Assembly (NCBI GenBank): GCA_025927935.1
Contig: JAICKM010000121.1
Coordinates: 1-12,401 of the forward strand
Direction: 5' to 3'
Length of the DNA stretch: 12,401 nucleotides
From: Chloroflexia bacterium
Lineage (GTDB): Bacteria > Chloroflexota > Chloroflexia > QHBQ01 > JADMIH01
Under the pieces are notes generated by a model. That model did no database searches. It saw only the letters and a program-made list of their open reading frames with translations, and was not told the DNA's origin. The stretch's first letter is position 1, and every line of letters starts with the position of its first letter. Shown piece by piece: positions 1 to 6,786 of this stretch. Made by a program: the position numbers and the translations under genes.

Positions 1-326
1 GCATTACCGGCACCGAGTTTGAAGGCGGGGCGGTCGTCTTCTTCCGGCTGACCAGCGGTAGCATCCTGGCGCTCTGGCCTCAGCAGGAATTAGCCCGTGA
101 TGCCAACCTACCCGCTGCCGAACCCGGCGCGCCCGTATTCAGCCTGGGCCATAACGTCCGCTCCAAAGCCGAGGTAGATCGCATTCTCGCCCAGGCCGAA
201 CAAGCCGGAGCGACCATCACCGACCCGGCGCATGATCGGGTCTGGGGCGGCTATTCCGGCTACTTTCGCGATCCGGACGGGCACCTATGGGACATCGTCT
301 GGAATCCCCAGTTGTTGCCCGACTGA
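1..326 (+). CDS. VOC (glyoxalase/bleomycin-resistance fold) protein, 3' end only
   Basis: The gene is cut by the left window edge. The frame opens at base 3 and gives the last 107 residues before a TGA at 324-326. The C-terminal run GYFRDPDGHLWDIVWNP is the typical end of a vicinal-oxygen-chelate domain, in which the Glu/Asp near 'HLWDIVWNP' usually helps bind a divalent metal. Upstream, 'VVFFRLTSGSILALW' fits a beta strand of the same fold, and 'SKAEVDRILAQAEQAGATI' is the usual helix between the two modules. Members include glyoxalase I-like lyases, dioxygenases and antibiotic-binding proteins. The sequence seen here does not decide the substrate. It converges on the DUF4177-like gene and ends about 40 bases before a strong hairpin terminator. 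Confidence 0.85.
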   Translation, partial: ITGTEFEGGAVVFFRLTSGSILALWPQQELARDANLPAAEPGAPVFSLGHNVRSKAEVDRILAQAEQAGATITDPAHDRVWGGYSGYFRDPDGHLWDIVWNPQLLPD

Positions 327-363
327 AGCCGAAGCCCAGGATGACTTCTGCGCTATGGCGACA

Positions 364-399
364 AAACAGCCCTCTACCACCGGCGGTAGAGGGCTGTTT
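364..399. terminator. Bidirectional intrinsic terminator
   Basis: There is a perfect 15-bp stem, bases 364-378 pairing with 385-399, around a 6-base loop (ACCGGC). The stem starts with AAA and ends with TTT, so each strand reads as a GC-rich hairpin followed by a short U run. It lies between two convergent genes (VOC on +, DUF4177-like on -) and probably ends transcription of both. Confidence 0.85.
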
Positions 400-425
400 C
401 AGGTTATGCGCCGCACGCGCAAATA

Positions 426-785
426 TTAAAGCTGCACAAACTTCCCGGTATCGTCGCCCGCCGGGTCCAGGCGTTGCGTGTTGGCCTCCGGGGTCGCGGG
501 CGGGGCGGATGGCGCTTCGGGCTTCCCCACGGATTCCGCTTCGCCGGCGGGCGCATTGGTCTCGCCGGTACCGGGGCGCTTGAAGATCAGATAACTCGTC
601 TCGGCGGGCCAGAGCGGCTGCACGCCGACCAGTTCCCAGCCCTCCGTGCCCAGAGTGTTCATAACACGGCGCGCGAAGGCGCTGCGGCGCTCCTCTTTGG
701 CGATAAATTGCTCGTCGCCTTCCACGGACGCCCGGCCCCGGAAGTCCATATAAACCACTTTGTATTCCCAGGAAGTCACAGCCAT
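426..785 (-). CDS. DUF4177-like small protein with disordered C-terminal tail
   Basis: The product is 119 residues. Residues 4-70 (SWEYKVVYMDF ... LGTEGWELVGVQPLW ... YLIFKRP) match the pattern of DUF4177 proteins: an N-terminal WEYKVV strand, a helix, a 'GWELVGV' strand and a final '[YF]xFKRP' strand. The function of this family is unknown. Residues 71-119 are rich in Ala, Pro, Glu and Thr and look disordered. The longer open frame begins at 860, but the ATG at 785 is preferred. It has AAAGGGA (793-799 on the complementary strand) seven bases upstream, and the domain begins right after it. The gene lies 187 bases downstream of the kinase-regulator fusion on the same strand and could be cotranscribed or use its own promoter near 896. 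Confidence 0.75.
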   Translation of the reverse strand: MAVTSWEYKVVYMDFRGRASVEGDEQFIAKEERRSAFARRVMNTLGTEGWELVGVQPLWPAETSYLIFKRPGTGETNAPAGEAESVGKPEAPSAPPATPEANTQRLDPAGDDTGKFVQL

Positions 786-895
786 GGGGAGATCCCTTTC
801 ATGCGGGCGCACCGGCAACGGCGGGCAAATGCAGAGGGCAAATATATCGCCCGGCCGCACCCGCCCACATGGGCACGACCGGGCTATCTGCCATC

Positions 896-904
896 ATTAT
901 GCCA
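896..904 (-). promoter_or_regulatory. Candidate extended -10 promoter for the DUF4177-like gene
   Basis: Read on the minus strand, these bases are TGG followed by CATAAT, an extended -10 with one mismatch from TATAAT. Transcription would start near 889, about 104 bases before the ATG at 785. I see no convincing -35, so this is tentative. Confidence 0.35.
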
Positions 905-931
905 TAGGGGCCGCCGGGCCGCCTCCGGCAC

Positions 932-964
932 CGGCAGATCCGCCGTCTCTGCCGTTTGGCAGAG
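932..964 (-). terminator. Hairpin(s) just downstream of the kinase-regulator stop codon
   Basis: Bases 947-953 (CTCTGCC) pair with 958-964 (GGCAGAG) to make a 7-bp stem with a 4-base loop, nine bases beyond the TAA at 973-975. Bases 932-938 (CGGCAGA) can pair instead with 948-954 (TCTGCCG), so the two stems are mutually exclusive. No clear U tract follows on the minus strand, so this is a weak terminator or a 3'-end stabilising structure. Confidence 0.4.
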
Positions 965-972
965 GCCCCAGC

Positions 973-2499
973 TTAGATCAGCTTGTGCGCGCGAGCGACC
1001 GCGAGGGCCGCGCCCCGCCCCTGACCCACCACGTTGAGTTTCTGGTAAATATGCTCCAGGTGCGACTTGACCGTGCCCGCGCCCAGCCCCATCCTGGCCG
1101 CAATCGCTTTCGTGCCCAGGCCGCCGGCCAGCAAGCGTAGCACATCCAGTTCGCGCGGGGTCAGCGGCTCCAGGGCAGGCGCGTCCGCCGGATCGGCCAA
1201 CCGGCGTAACAGGCGGCTTGCGACGGCGGGCGGCAGCAAGGTCTCGCCGCGGGCGGCGGCGTGGATGACACGGGCCAGTTCGGGGCCGTCGGCTTGTTTC
1301 AACACGTAGCCTTGTGCGCCCGCCCGCAACGCGGCCAGCAACGTGGTATCCTGGTCATAGGTGGTCAATACCAGGGTCGCCGGGCCGGGATCGTCCGGGC
1401 GGCGGCGGGCGCGTAACTGCTCCAGCACGGTCACGCCGTCCATCTCGCCCAGTTGGAGATCCAGCAGCAACACGTCCGGGCGCAGGGCCGCGACCTCGGC
1501 CAGGGCCGCGCCGCCGTCGGCAGCCTCGGCGACCACCTCGATTTCGGGATCGACCGCCAGCAAGCGACGCACTCCGGCGCGGGCCAGCGGGTGATCGTCG
1601 GCCACCACGACGCGAATATGGGCAGTGGTGCGCGGCGGGACGGGTGGGGGAGGCACCACGGTGGGGGCGCTGCCGGGATAGGGCACCTGCACCTCCACGA
1701 TAGTGCCCACACCCCGGCCCGCCGCCACCCGCAACTCCCCGCCCAGCAGGCGAGCGCGTTCTTGCATCCCCAGCAGGCCGTAGCCGGTCAGATCGAGTCC
1801 ATAGCTGTCGCTGTCGCCGTCCTGTTCGCCGGCATATTGCCCACTCAGGGCCGGGGCATCGGGATCGCCCCCGGCGGCGCGCACGCGCCCGGCCAGCGGG
1901 TTGCGCCGGTCAAAGCCCTGGCCGTCGTCCTCGACCGTCAGGCAGACGATGCGGTCGCCCGCGTCGTATTCCAGGCGCAGCGTTACACTGGCCGCGGTGG
2001 CGTGGCGGCGCACATTGCTCAACGCTTCCTGGGCGATACGCAGCACCCCATCCTCCACGGCGGGCGGGAGAGCCACCGGAGTGCCGCTCACTGTGAACTG
2101 GTAGCGCAGCCCGGCCCGCTCGGCGATACGCGCGACTTCGGCGGCCAGCGCGGCAGGCAAGTCGCGATCCGTCAAGGCGGCGGGCCGCAAACCCAGGATA
2201 GTGCGTCGGGCTTCGTCGAGTCCGTAGTCCACCATCTCGCGGGCACGGGCCAACTCGCCCTCGGCTGCGCCCGCGTTCCCCACATGCAACGCCCCGCGCA
2301 CCTGCTCGATCTGTGCCCCGATGCCCACCAGGCTCTGGATCAGGGTGTCATGCAGTTCGCGCGCCAACCGCTCACGTTCTGCCTGCACCGCCGTCTGGAT
2401 TGGATCGTCCGGTACCGCGAGCCGCAGCGCGGCGTCCGCGTTCGCGCCCGGTCGCGCGGCAGTGACAGCCTCTTCATTGGGGAATGTCGTTGCGGTCAT
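973..2499 (-). CDS. Fused soluble histidine kinase / NarL-LuxR response regulator
   Basis: The product is 508 residues and holds a whole two-component system in one chain. Residues 40-105 are a HisKA_3 dimerisation domain with phosphoacceptor His50 in 'RELHDTLIQSL'. Residues 145-272 are a HATPase_c domain with an N box at Asn162 (EALSNVRRH), a G1 box DDGQGFD (191-197) and a G2 box GYGLLGMQER (239-248). About 40 acidic, glycine-rich residues (198-238) are inserted in the ATP lid. A linker with PPPP (283-286) and PP (288-289) follows. The receiver domain (295-412) has Asp301/Asp302, phosphoacceptor Asp347, Thr379-Thr380 and Lys401. A LuxR helix-turn-helix (446-490) ends the chain. There is no membrane segment and no recognisable sensor domain; the first 35 residues look disordered. 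The open frame extends to 2622, but the ATG at 2499 is chosen. It has GAGAGGA five bases upstream, and the promoter -10 lies at 2573-2578, downstream of the longer start. The signal and target genes are unknown. Confidence 0.88.
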   Translation of the reverse strand: MTATTFPNEEAVTAARPGANADAALRLAVPDDPIQTAVQAERERLARELHDTLIQSLVGIGAQIEQVRGALHVGNAGAAEGELARAREMVDYGLDEARRTILGLRPAALTDRDLPAALAAEVARIAERAGLRYQFTVSGTPVALPPAVEDGVLRIAQEALSNVRRHATAASVTLRLEYDAGDRIVCLTVEDDGQGFDRRNPLAGRVRAAGGDPDAPALSGQYAGEQDGDSDSYGLDLTGYGLLGMQERARLLGGELRVAAGRGVGTIVEVQVPYPGSAPTVVPPPPVPPRTTAHIRVVVADDHPLARAGVRRLLAVDPEIEVVAEAADGGAALAEVAALRPDVLLLDLQLGEMDGVTVLEQLRARRRPDDPGPATLVLTTYDQDTTLLAALRAGAQGYVLKQADGPELARVIHAAARGETLLPPAVASRLLRRLADPADAPALEPLTPRELDVLRLLAGGLGTKAIAARMGLGAGTVKSHLEHIYQKLNVVGQGRGAALAVARAHKLI

Positions 2500-2572
2500 A
2501 CAGGTCCTCTCGCCCCAGCCGGCGGCGAGCAGCCGGTCTGTGCTTGGTGTCGTGGGCTTCTCGGTTGCTAGA

Positions 2573-2581
2573 AGTATACCA
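2573..2581 (-). promoter_or_regulatory. Extended -10 promoter for the kinase-regulator fusion
   Basis: On the minus strand this reads TGG then TATACT, an extended -10 element. Transcription would begin near 2566 and leave a leader of about 67 bases before the ATG at 2499. No good -35 is visible, as expected for some extended -10 promoters. The left arm of the inverted repeat lies in the -35 region and above. Confidence 0.6.
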
Positions 2582-2603
2582 AAATCGGATCGTTTTCGCT
2601 CAG

Positions 2604-2747
2604 GCGAGTGGTCAGTGGTCAATGATCAGTGGTCAGTAGATGGTACGCCAAGCATAACAGGAAGAGAGTTTGGCGTTTGGGCAAATTCTTCAACCAATCA
2701 CCTACGGCTGATTACTGACCATTGATCACTGACCACTGACCACTCGC
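2604..2747. repeat. Inverted pair of heptamer-built repeats (MITE/STRR-like element)
   Basis: The left arm, 2604-2637, and the reverse complement of the right arm, 2714-2747, match over 34 bases with two mismatches. Each arm starts GCGA and continues as about four 7-base units: GTGGTCA GTGGTCA ATGATCA GTGGTCA on the left, and GTGGTCA GTGGTCA GTGATCA ATGGTCA on the right. The arms are separated by 76 bases that contain a smaller imperfect inverted repeat (GAAGAGAGTTTG / CAAATTCTTC, about 2661-2690). I see no coding sequence inside. Heptameric short tandem repeats are known from cyanobacteria (STRR sequences). Whether this one is dispersed in its genome cannot be seen from one copy. Confidence 0.85.
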
Positions 2748-2752
2748 CGCGT

Positions 2753-2782
2753 TTGACGTGCGTGGTACAAATGTGCTATACT
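2753..2782 (+). promoter_or_regulatory. Sigma-70-type promoter for the YprB-like nuclease
   Basis: The -35 TTGACG (2753-2758) and -10 TATACT (2777-2782) are 18 bases apart, and TGC directly before the -10 makes it an extended element. Transcription should start near 2789. The -35 begins five bases after the right arm of the inverted repeat. This promoter rules out the TTG at 2753 as the start of the downstream gene. Confidence 0.7.
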
Positions 2783-2869
2783 TGCCGCTTAGAAGCCCCC
2801 TGCCTGGGGGGCCGGCGGCTGGTTCACCTGGGAGGCTCACCAATCGACGCCGCGAATTTCCGCGACCGC

Positions 2870-4225
2870 ATGCGCGCCATGGGCGTGCAACCCCTCACCC
2901 GCCCCGCCCCGCACGATACGGCGGAGGGGATGCCGTTCCCTGCCCCAGAGCTAGACGGCCTGCCCGACGGTGGCCCAGCGGCGACCGAGATCGGGACGCG
3001 CCCGCCGCTGGAGGACGCGCTGCCCGGCGCCTGGCACGACACACCCCACGGCCGCTGCTTCACCATCGAATACCGCTACCCGCTCGCCCATCAGCATGGC
3101 AGCGTGCCGCTGGCGCAGTTGCTGGATCTGCCCGACGAGACCCTCAGCTATCTCGGACGCAACGGCGCCTTCTCGGGGATCGACCGGCGCCAACTGCTCT
3201 TCTTCGATACCGAGACCACCGGCCTGGCCGGCGGCACCGGCACCTATGTCTTCCTGGCCGGTCTCGGCTTCTTCGACGGCGATAGCTTCGTCGTCCGCCA
3301 GCTATTTCTGCCCGACCTGCAATCGGAGCGCGCGCTGCTGCACGCCTTCAACGATCTGCTGGGCCGCAGCGCCTGCCTGGTCAGCTTCAACGGCCGCGCC
3401 TTCGACTGGCCGCTGATCGAGTCGCGCTTCACGCTCAGCCGCATGCGCCCGGTACAAGGCGCGCCCCTGCACCTCGACCTGCTGGCGCCCGCGCGGCGCG
3501 TCTGGAAGGACCGCCTGCCCTCATGCGCCCTGGGCGCGCTGGAAGCGCATGCGCTTCACTTCCGCCGCCGGGGCGATGTGCCCGGCTGGCTCATCCCGTC
3601 GCTCTATTTCCAATATCTGCGCGGCGGCGGAATCAATGCCCTGCTGCCGGTCTTCGAGCACAACCGGCTCGACGTGCTGTCGCTGCTGGCGCTGGCGGGC
3701 TATATGGGCCAGTTGATCCACATACCCGACGCGGCGAATCTGGAGAGCGCCGAGTGCTACGGCCTGGCCCGCCTGTATGAAGACCTGGACAACTACGAGG
3801 CCGCCGTGGGCTGCTATGAACGCGCCTTGAAGGGCGCCATTAGCCCGGCCCTGCGGGCACTCACCCTCCAGCGGCTGCCCATGGCGCACAAGAAGCTGAG
3901 CCGGCACCACGAGGCGCTGCGCATCTGGGAAGAATTGGTGGCCCGCGAGACCACGCTGGTCTTTCCCTACATCGAGCTTGCCAAACACTACGAGCACCAC
4001 ACCCGCGAGTACGGACACGCCGTGGCCCTGGTCAACCGCGCCCTCGCGCTCTGCCAGGACCCCTGGGTTCGCGCCACCCTGCCGCGCAACACGAGCGCCG
4101 ACCTGGAGCGCCGCCGGGTCCGGCTCGAAGCGAAAATCGCCCGCGCCGCAGCGCGGCCCGTCCGCAAAAAGGCGCGGCCTGCGGATGCTGCGTCCGCGGG
4201 CAGCACACCCCAGGCTCCTCAGTAA
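2870..4225 (+). CDS. YprB-like DEDD exonuclease domain fused to TPR-like repeats
   Basis: Counted from the ATG at 2870, the product has 451 residues. Residues 108-280 match the YprB ribonuclease-H-like domain (RNase_H_2). Exo I is 'FFDTETTGLAGGTGTY' with Asp113 and Glu115, exo II is 'FNGRAFDWP' with Asp179, and exo III is 'HNRLDVLSL' with His264 and Asp268. These are the expected metal-binding acidic residues of a DEDD 3'-5' exonuclease. Residues 290-400 contain helical TPR-like units (for example 'YGLARLYEDLDNYEAAVGCYERAL'), followed by a basic, Ala/Pro-rich tail. The first 60 residues look unstructured. The start is uncertain: ATGs at 2870 and 2879 lack a good ribosome site. A GGGAGG at 2830-2835 sits seven bases before an in-frame ATC at 2843. 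The substrate, DNA or RNA, is not known for this family. The gene converges on the permease gene with a gap of only three bases. Confidence 0.8.
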   Translation: MRAMGVQPLTRPAPHDTAEGMPFPAPELDGLPDGGPAATEIGTRPPLEDALPGAWHDTPHGRCFTIEYRYPLAHQHGSVPLAQLLDLPDETLSYLGRNGAFSGIDRRQLLFFDTETTGLAGGTGTYVFLAGLGFFDGDSFVVRQLFLPDLQSERALLHAFNDLLGRSACLVSFNGRAFDWPLIESRFTLSRMRPVQGAPLHLDLLAPARRVWKDRLPSCALGALEAHALHFRRRGDVPGWLIPSLYFQYLRGGGINALLPVFEHNRLDVLSLLALAGYMGQLIHIPDAANLESAECYGLARLYEDLDNYEAAVGCYERALKGAISPALRALTLQRLPMAHKKLSRHHEALRIWEELVARETTLVFPYIELAKHYEHHTREYGHAVALVNRALALCQDPWVRATLPRNTSADLERRRVRLEAKIARAAARPVRKKARPADAASAGSTPQAPQ

Positions 4226-4228
4226 CGC

Positions 4229-6733
4229 CTACTCGTATTGCAGCGCGTTGACGATGCGCATCCGCGCCGCCTGGCGCGCCGGTAGCACACTTGCCAGTAC
4301 AGCCATCAACAGCGCCACCGCTACCGCGCCCAGGATCCCGGCCAGCGGGAAACTGTAGGCGATCCCACTGCCGAAAGTCCCCGCCATCGCGGCAGTCAGC
4401 CCATAGCCCAGCGCCAGCCCGGCCAGGAATCCCAGCGCCGCGCCCAGCATACTCAGCAGCAGGGCTTCAGCGATGACCATCCGCCGGATCTGCGTCCGGG
4501 TCGCGCCGATGGCCCGCAAGACGCCGATCTCCCGCGTGCGCTCCAGCACATTGATCGCCAGGGTGTTGATCAGGCCGAGCAGCGAAGGAATAATCAGCAC
4601 GGCCAGGACCACGTACAGGAACACGAAAACCTGATCAAAGATACTGCGTTGCTCTGCGCGCAAGTCGGCGCCCCAGTACATGGTGAACTGCGGGTAGCGC
4701 GCCAGCAGGCCGGTCAGCCCGGCCTTCACGGCGGCCCGGTCAGCTCCCGGCGCCAGATTCGCCATGACCATAACATCTTCCGTCCGGTGGAAATCCGCGG
4801 CCAGGTTCGCCTGCGAGATGTAGAGCGTGTTGATCTTCGCGCCCAGATAGTCCGTACCGATGCCGGCGATGCGGTACGATTGCACGCCTTCCGGCGTCTG
4901 CAACGCCAAGCTGTCGCCGAGTTTCAAGCCGCGGGTCGTGGCGAAGATCGGGTTGGCAATCGCCGTGCGCCCGGTGGCGAGGGTGCCGAATGCCGTGGCG
5001 TCGCCCTGGTCGAAAGTGAGCGCCGACACCTGCGGGTACGTCCGCGGGTCCACGCCCAAGACTTGTACGGCCGTGCCGTTCACCTGCCCGGCGGCATAAC
5101 GCAAGCTCACCCAGGCGCCAATGCCCGGCACGGCGGCGAGATTCTGCTCGAATCCAGCGCCCGCGCCGACATCCGACCCCCATATGCTAAGGGAGGGGGG
5201 CACCATGAGGACATCCGCGGCGAGGCTGCGGTCGAGATAGCGCAAGAACGTTGTCGAGATCGACGCCATGACCCCGTTCAGGGATATGATAATCGCCAGC
5301 GCGATCATCAAGGCCGACGCCGTGACGGCGGCCCGCCCCGGCTGGCGCTGCATGTTCCCGGCGGCCAGCGGGCCTTCCCCGGCAAACACAAAGCGTAACG
5401 CCGACTCCCCCAGCCGGGCAATCGGCTGGACGAACACGGGCGCCACTAGCACCAGGCCCAGCAGAAACAGCAGCGCCGCCCCGGCACCGATGTTCGCGGT
5501 CCCCACCGCCATGCCCAGCACGGCCAGGACCAGCAAGCCGCCGCCGATGAGCGCGCCCCGGCTCACCCGCTGCTGGACAATCGCCTCCGGTTGGGGTTTG
5601 AGCGCCGCCAGCACGGATACGCGGCTGGCGCCCAGGGCCGGGATGATCCCCGCCGCCAGGGTCACGCCAATGCCCAGGCCCACGGCCAGCAGCAGCGCCA
5701 CGGGGGTAATAACCACAGCGTCCGTCCGCACACGAATAAACTGCGCCAGAAACACGGCCATGACATTGTTCAGGCCCACGGCAAACCCATAGCCCAGCAA
5801 CAGGCCGGCGGCGGTTCCTACCACTCCCTGGAACAGCGACTCGGTCAGAATCAAGGTCATGATATTGCGCCGGGTTGCACCCACGGCGCGCAGCATGCCG
5901 ATGTCGTGCCGCCGCTCGACGACGATGGTGCGGAAGGTGTTGAAGATCAGGAAGCCGCCCATGAACAGGGTCAGAATCCCGAAGAAGTTCACCGCGACCA
6001 GGCCGATCTGGATGTTGGCGAACGCGTCGCTTTCCAGCGCAATCGTCCCGACGTTATAGCCTGGCCCCAACCGGCTTGCCAGGACCGCTTTGGCGGTATC
6101 CCGGTCGATCCCCGCGCCTAGCGCCGCATCGACTGTGTTGATCCGCCCAGGGAGGGCGAACAGGCGCTGCATGGTCGCCAGCGGAATGATAACCTGGTCG
6201 CCCGCGCTGGGGCCGAGCAACCCCACCACCCGTAATTCGGTGAGACCCTGCGGAGTGGGCAGCTTCAGGCTACCGCCCGGCTGGAGCCGCTGGGTCTGGG
6301 CGAGCGGCTGCGAGACCACCGCGGCGGTATCGTCGCCGGTTTGCAAGAAACGGCCTTCGGACAGGGCATAGTGGCCCACGCGCTCGGCTTGCACCGGGTC
6401 CACGCCGATCAGGGTCAATTGTCCCGCGGCCCCGCCCGCGCCGATATTCAGCTCCCGCCGCAAGGACGGCGCTGCGGCGACGACACCCGGCACGGTCAGC
6501 GCCGTGTTGGCCGCATCCGCGCCAAAGGTCTCGCCGGTGGCGCTGCTGATCGTCACATCGCCCTGCCCCGACGCCCCAAGCAAACTGCTTTGTATCGCCG
6601 TCGTCAACGTGGGCAGCAGGACATTGACGCCGAAAATCACAGCCACGCCAAAAACCACGGCCAGCGTAGTCAATAGCGTGCGCAACTTGCGGCCCAGCAG
6701 ATAGCGAACCGGCAACGTCACGAGCGTATTCAC
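4229..6733 (-). CDS. ABC transporter permease with two FtsX domains
   Basis: The product has 834 residues. A first membrane helix (about 20-45) is followed by a MacB-like extracytoplasmic domain (about 50-240). Three helices of the first FtsX domain follow (about 245-270, 295-330, 340-368). Two central helices lie at about 394-435. A further helix (about 467-492) precedes the second extracytoplasmic domain (about 495-695) and the final FtsX helices (about 700-728, 752-783, 796-818). The two cytoplasmic coupling segments are near duplicates: 'ERRHDIGMLRAVGATRRNI' (273-291) and 'ERTREIGVLRAIGATRTQI' (731-749). Such single-chain permeases pair with a LolD/MacB-type ATPase and usually move lipids, lipoproteins or peptides by mechanotransmission. 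The GTG at 6733 is chosen as start, with GGAG seven bases upstream; the longer frame to 6952 overlaps the ATPase gene and has no hydrophobic start. The gene follows the ATPase by 53 bases. The substrate is unknown, and no MacA-type partner is visible. Confidence 0.87.
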   Translation of the reverse strand: MNTLVTLPVRYLLGRKLRTLLTTLAVVFGVAVIFGVNVLLPTLTTAIQSSLLGASGQGDVTISSATGETFGADAANTALTVPGVVAAAPSLRRELNIGAGGAAGQLTLIGVDPVQAERVGHYALSEGRFLQTGDDTAAVVSQPLAQTQRLQPGGSLKLPTPQGLTELRVVGLLGPSAGDQVIIPLATMQRLFALPGRINTVDAALGAGIDRDTAKAVLASRLGPGYNVGTIALESDAFANIQIGLVAVNFFGILTLFMGGFLIFNTFRTIVVERRHDIGMLRAVGATRRNIMTLILTESLFQGVVGTAAGLLLGYGFAVGLNNVMAVFLAQFIRVRTDAVVITPVALLLAVGLGIGVTLAAGIIPALGASRVSVLAALKPQPEAIVQQRVSRGALIGGGLLVLAVLGMAVGTANIGAGAALLFLLGLVLVAPVFVQPIARLGESALRFVFAGEGPLAAGNMQRQPGRAAVTASALMIALAIIISLNGVMASISTTFLRYLDRSLAADVLMVPPSLSIWGSDVGAGAGFEQNLAAVPGIGAWVSLRYAAGQVNGTAVQVLGVDPRTYPQVSALTFDQGDATAFGTLATGRTAIANPIFATTRGLKLGDSLALQTPEGVQSYRIAGIGTDYLGAKINTLYISQANLAADFHRTEDVMVMANLAPGADRAAVKAGLTGLLARYPQFTMYWGADLRAEQRSIFDQVFVFLYVVLAVLIIPSLLGLINTLAINVLERTREIGVLRAIGATRTQIRRMVIAEALLLSMLGAALGFLAGLALGYGLTAAMAGTFGSGIAYSFPLAGILGAVAVALLMAVLASVLPARQAARMRIVNALQYE

Positions 6734-6786
6734 GAGTATGCTCCACTCCCAGAGGCTGGCCTCGCGCCTCACGACGGCGCGGGCCG

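Noticed and set aside
786..972. Small ORF or RNA gene in the gap below the kinase fusion
   Set aside because: The open frames here (for example 760-1140 +) are composition-driven, and I found no tRNA cloverleaf or other known RNA pattern; only hairpins and a weak promoter could be supported.
1453..2571. 372-codon open frame on the + strand
   Set aside because: It lies wholly opposite the kinase-regulator gene, whose domains are unmistakable. The translation is low-complexity His/Gln/Gly/Ala without a fold, as expected from antisense of a GC-rich gene.
2500..2622. Longer start (ATG 2622) for the kinase-regulator fusion
   Set aside because: It would put coding sequence across the heptamer repeat and upstream of the -10 at 2573-2578. 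The extra 41 residues show no homology, and the ATG at 2499 has a good ribosome site.
2604..2747. CRISPR array or transposase-bearing insertion sequence
   Set aside because: The units are contiguous 7-mers without spacers, and the arms enclose only 76 non-coding bases with no transposase.
4649..5398. 249-codon open frame on the + strand
   Set aside because: It is antisense to the permease, Arg/Gly/His-rich, and has no recognisable domain or ribosome site.
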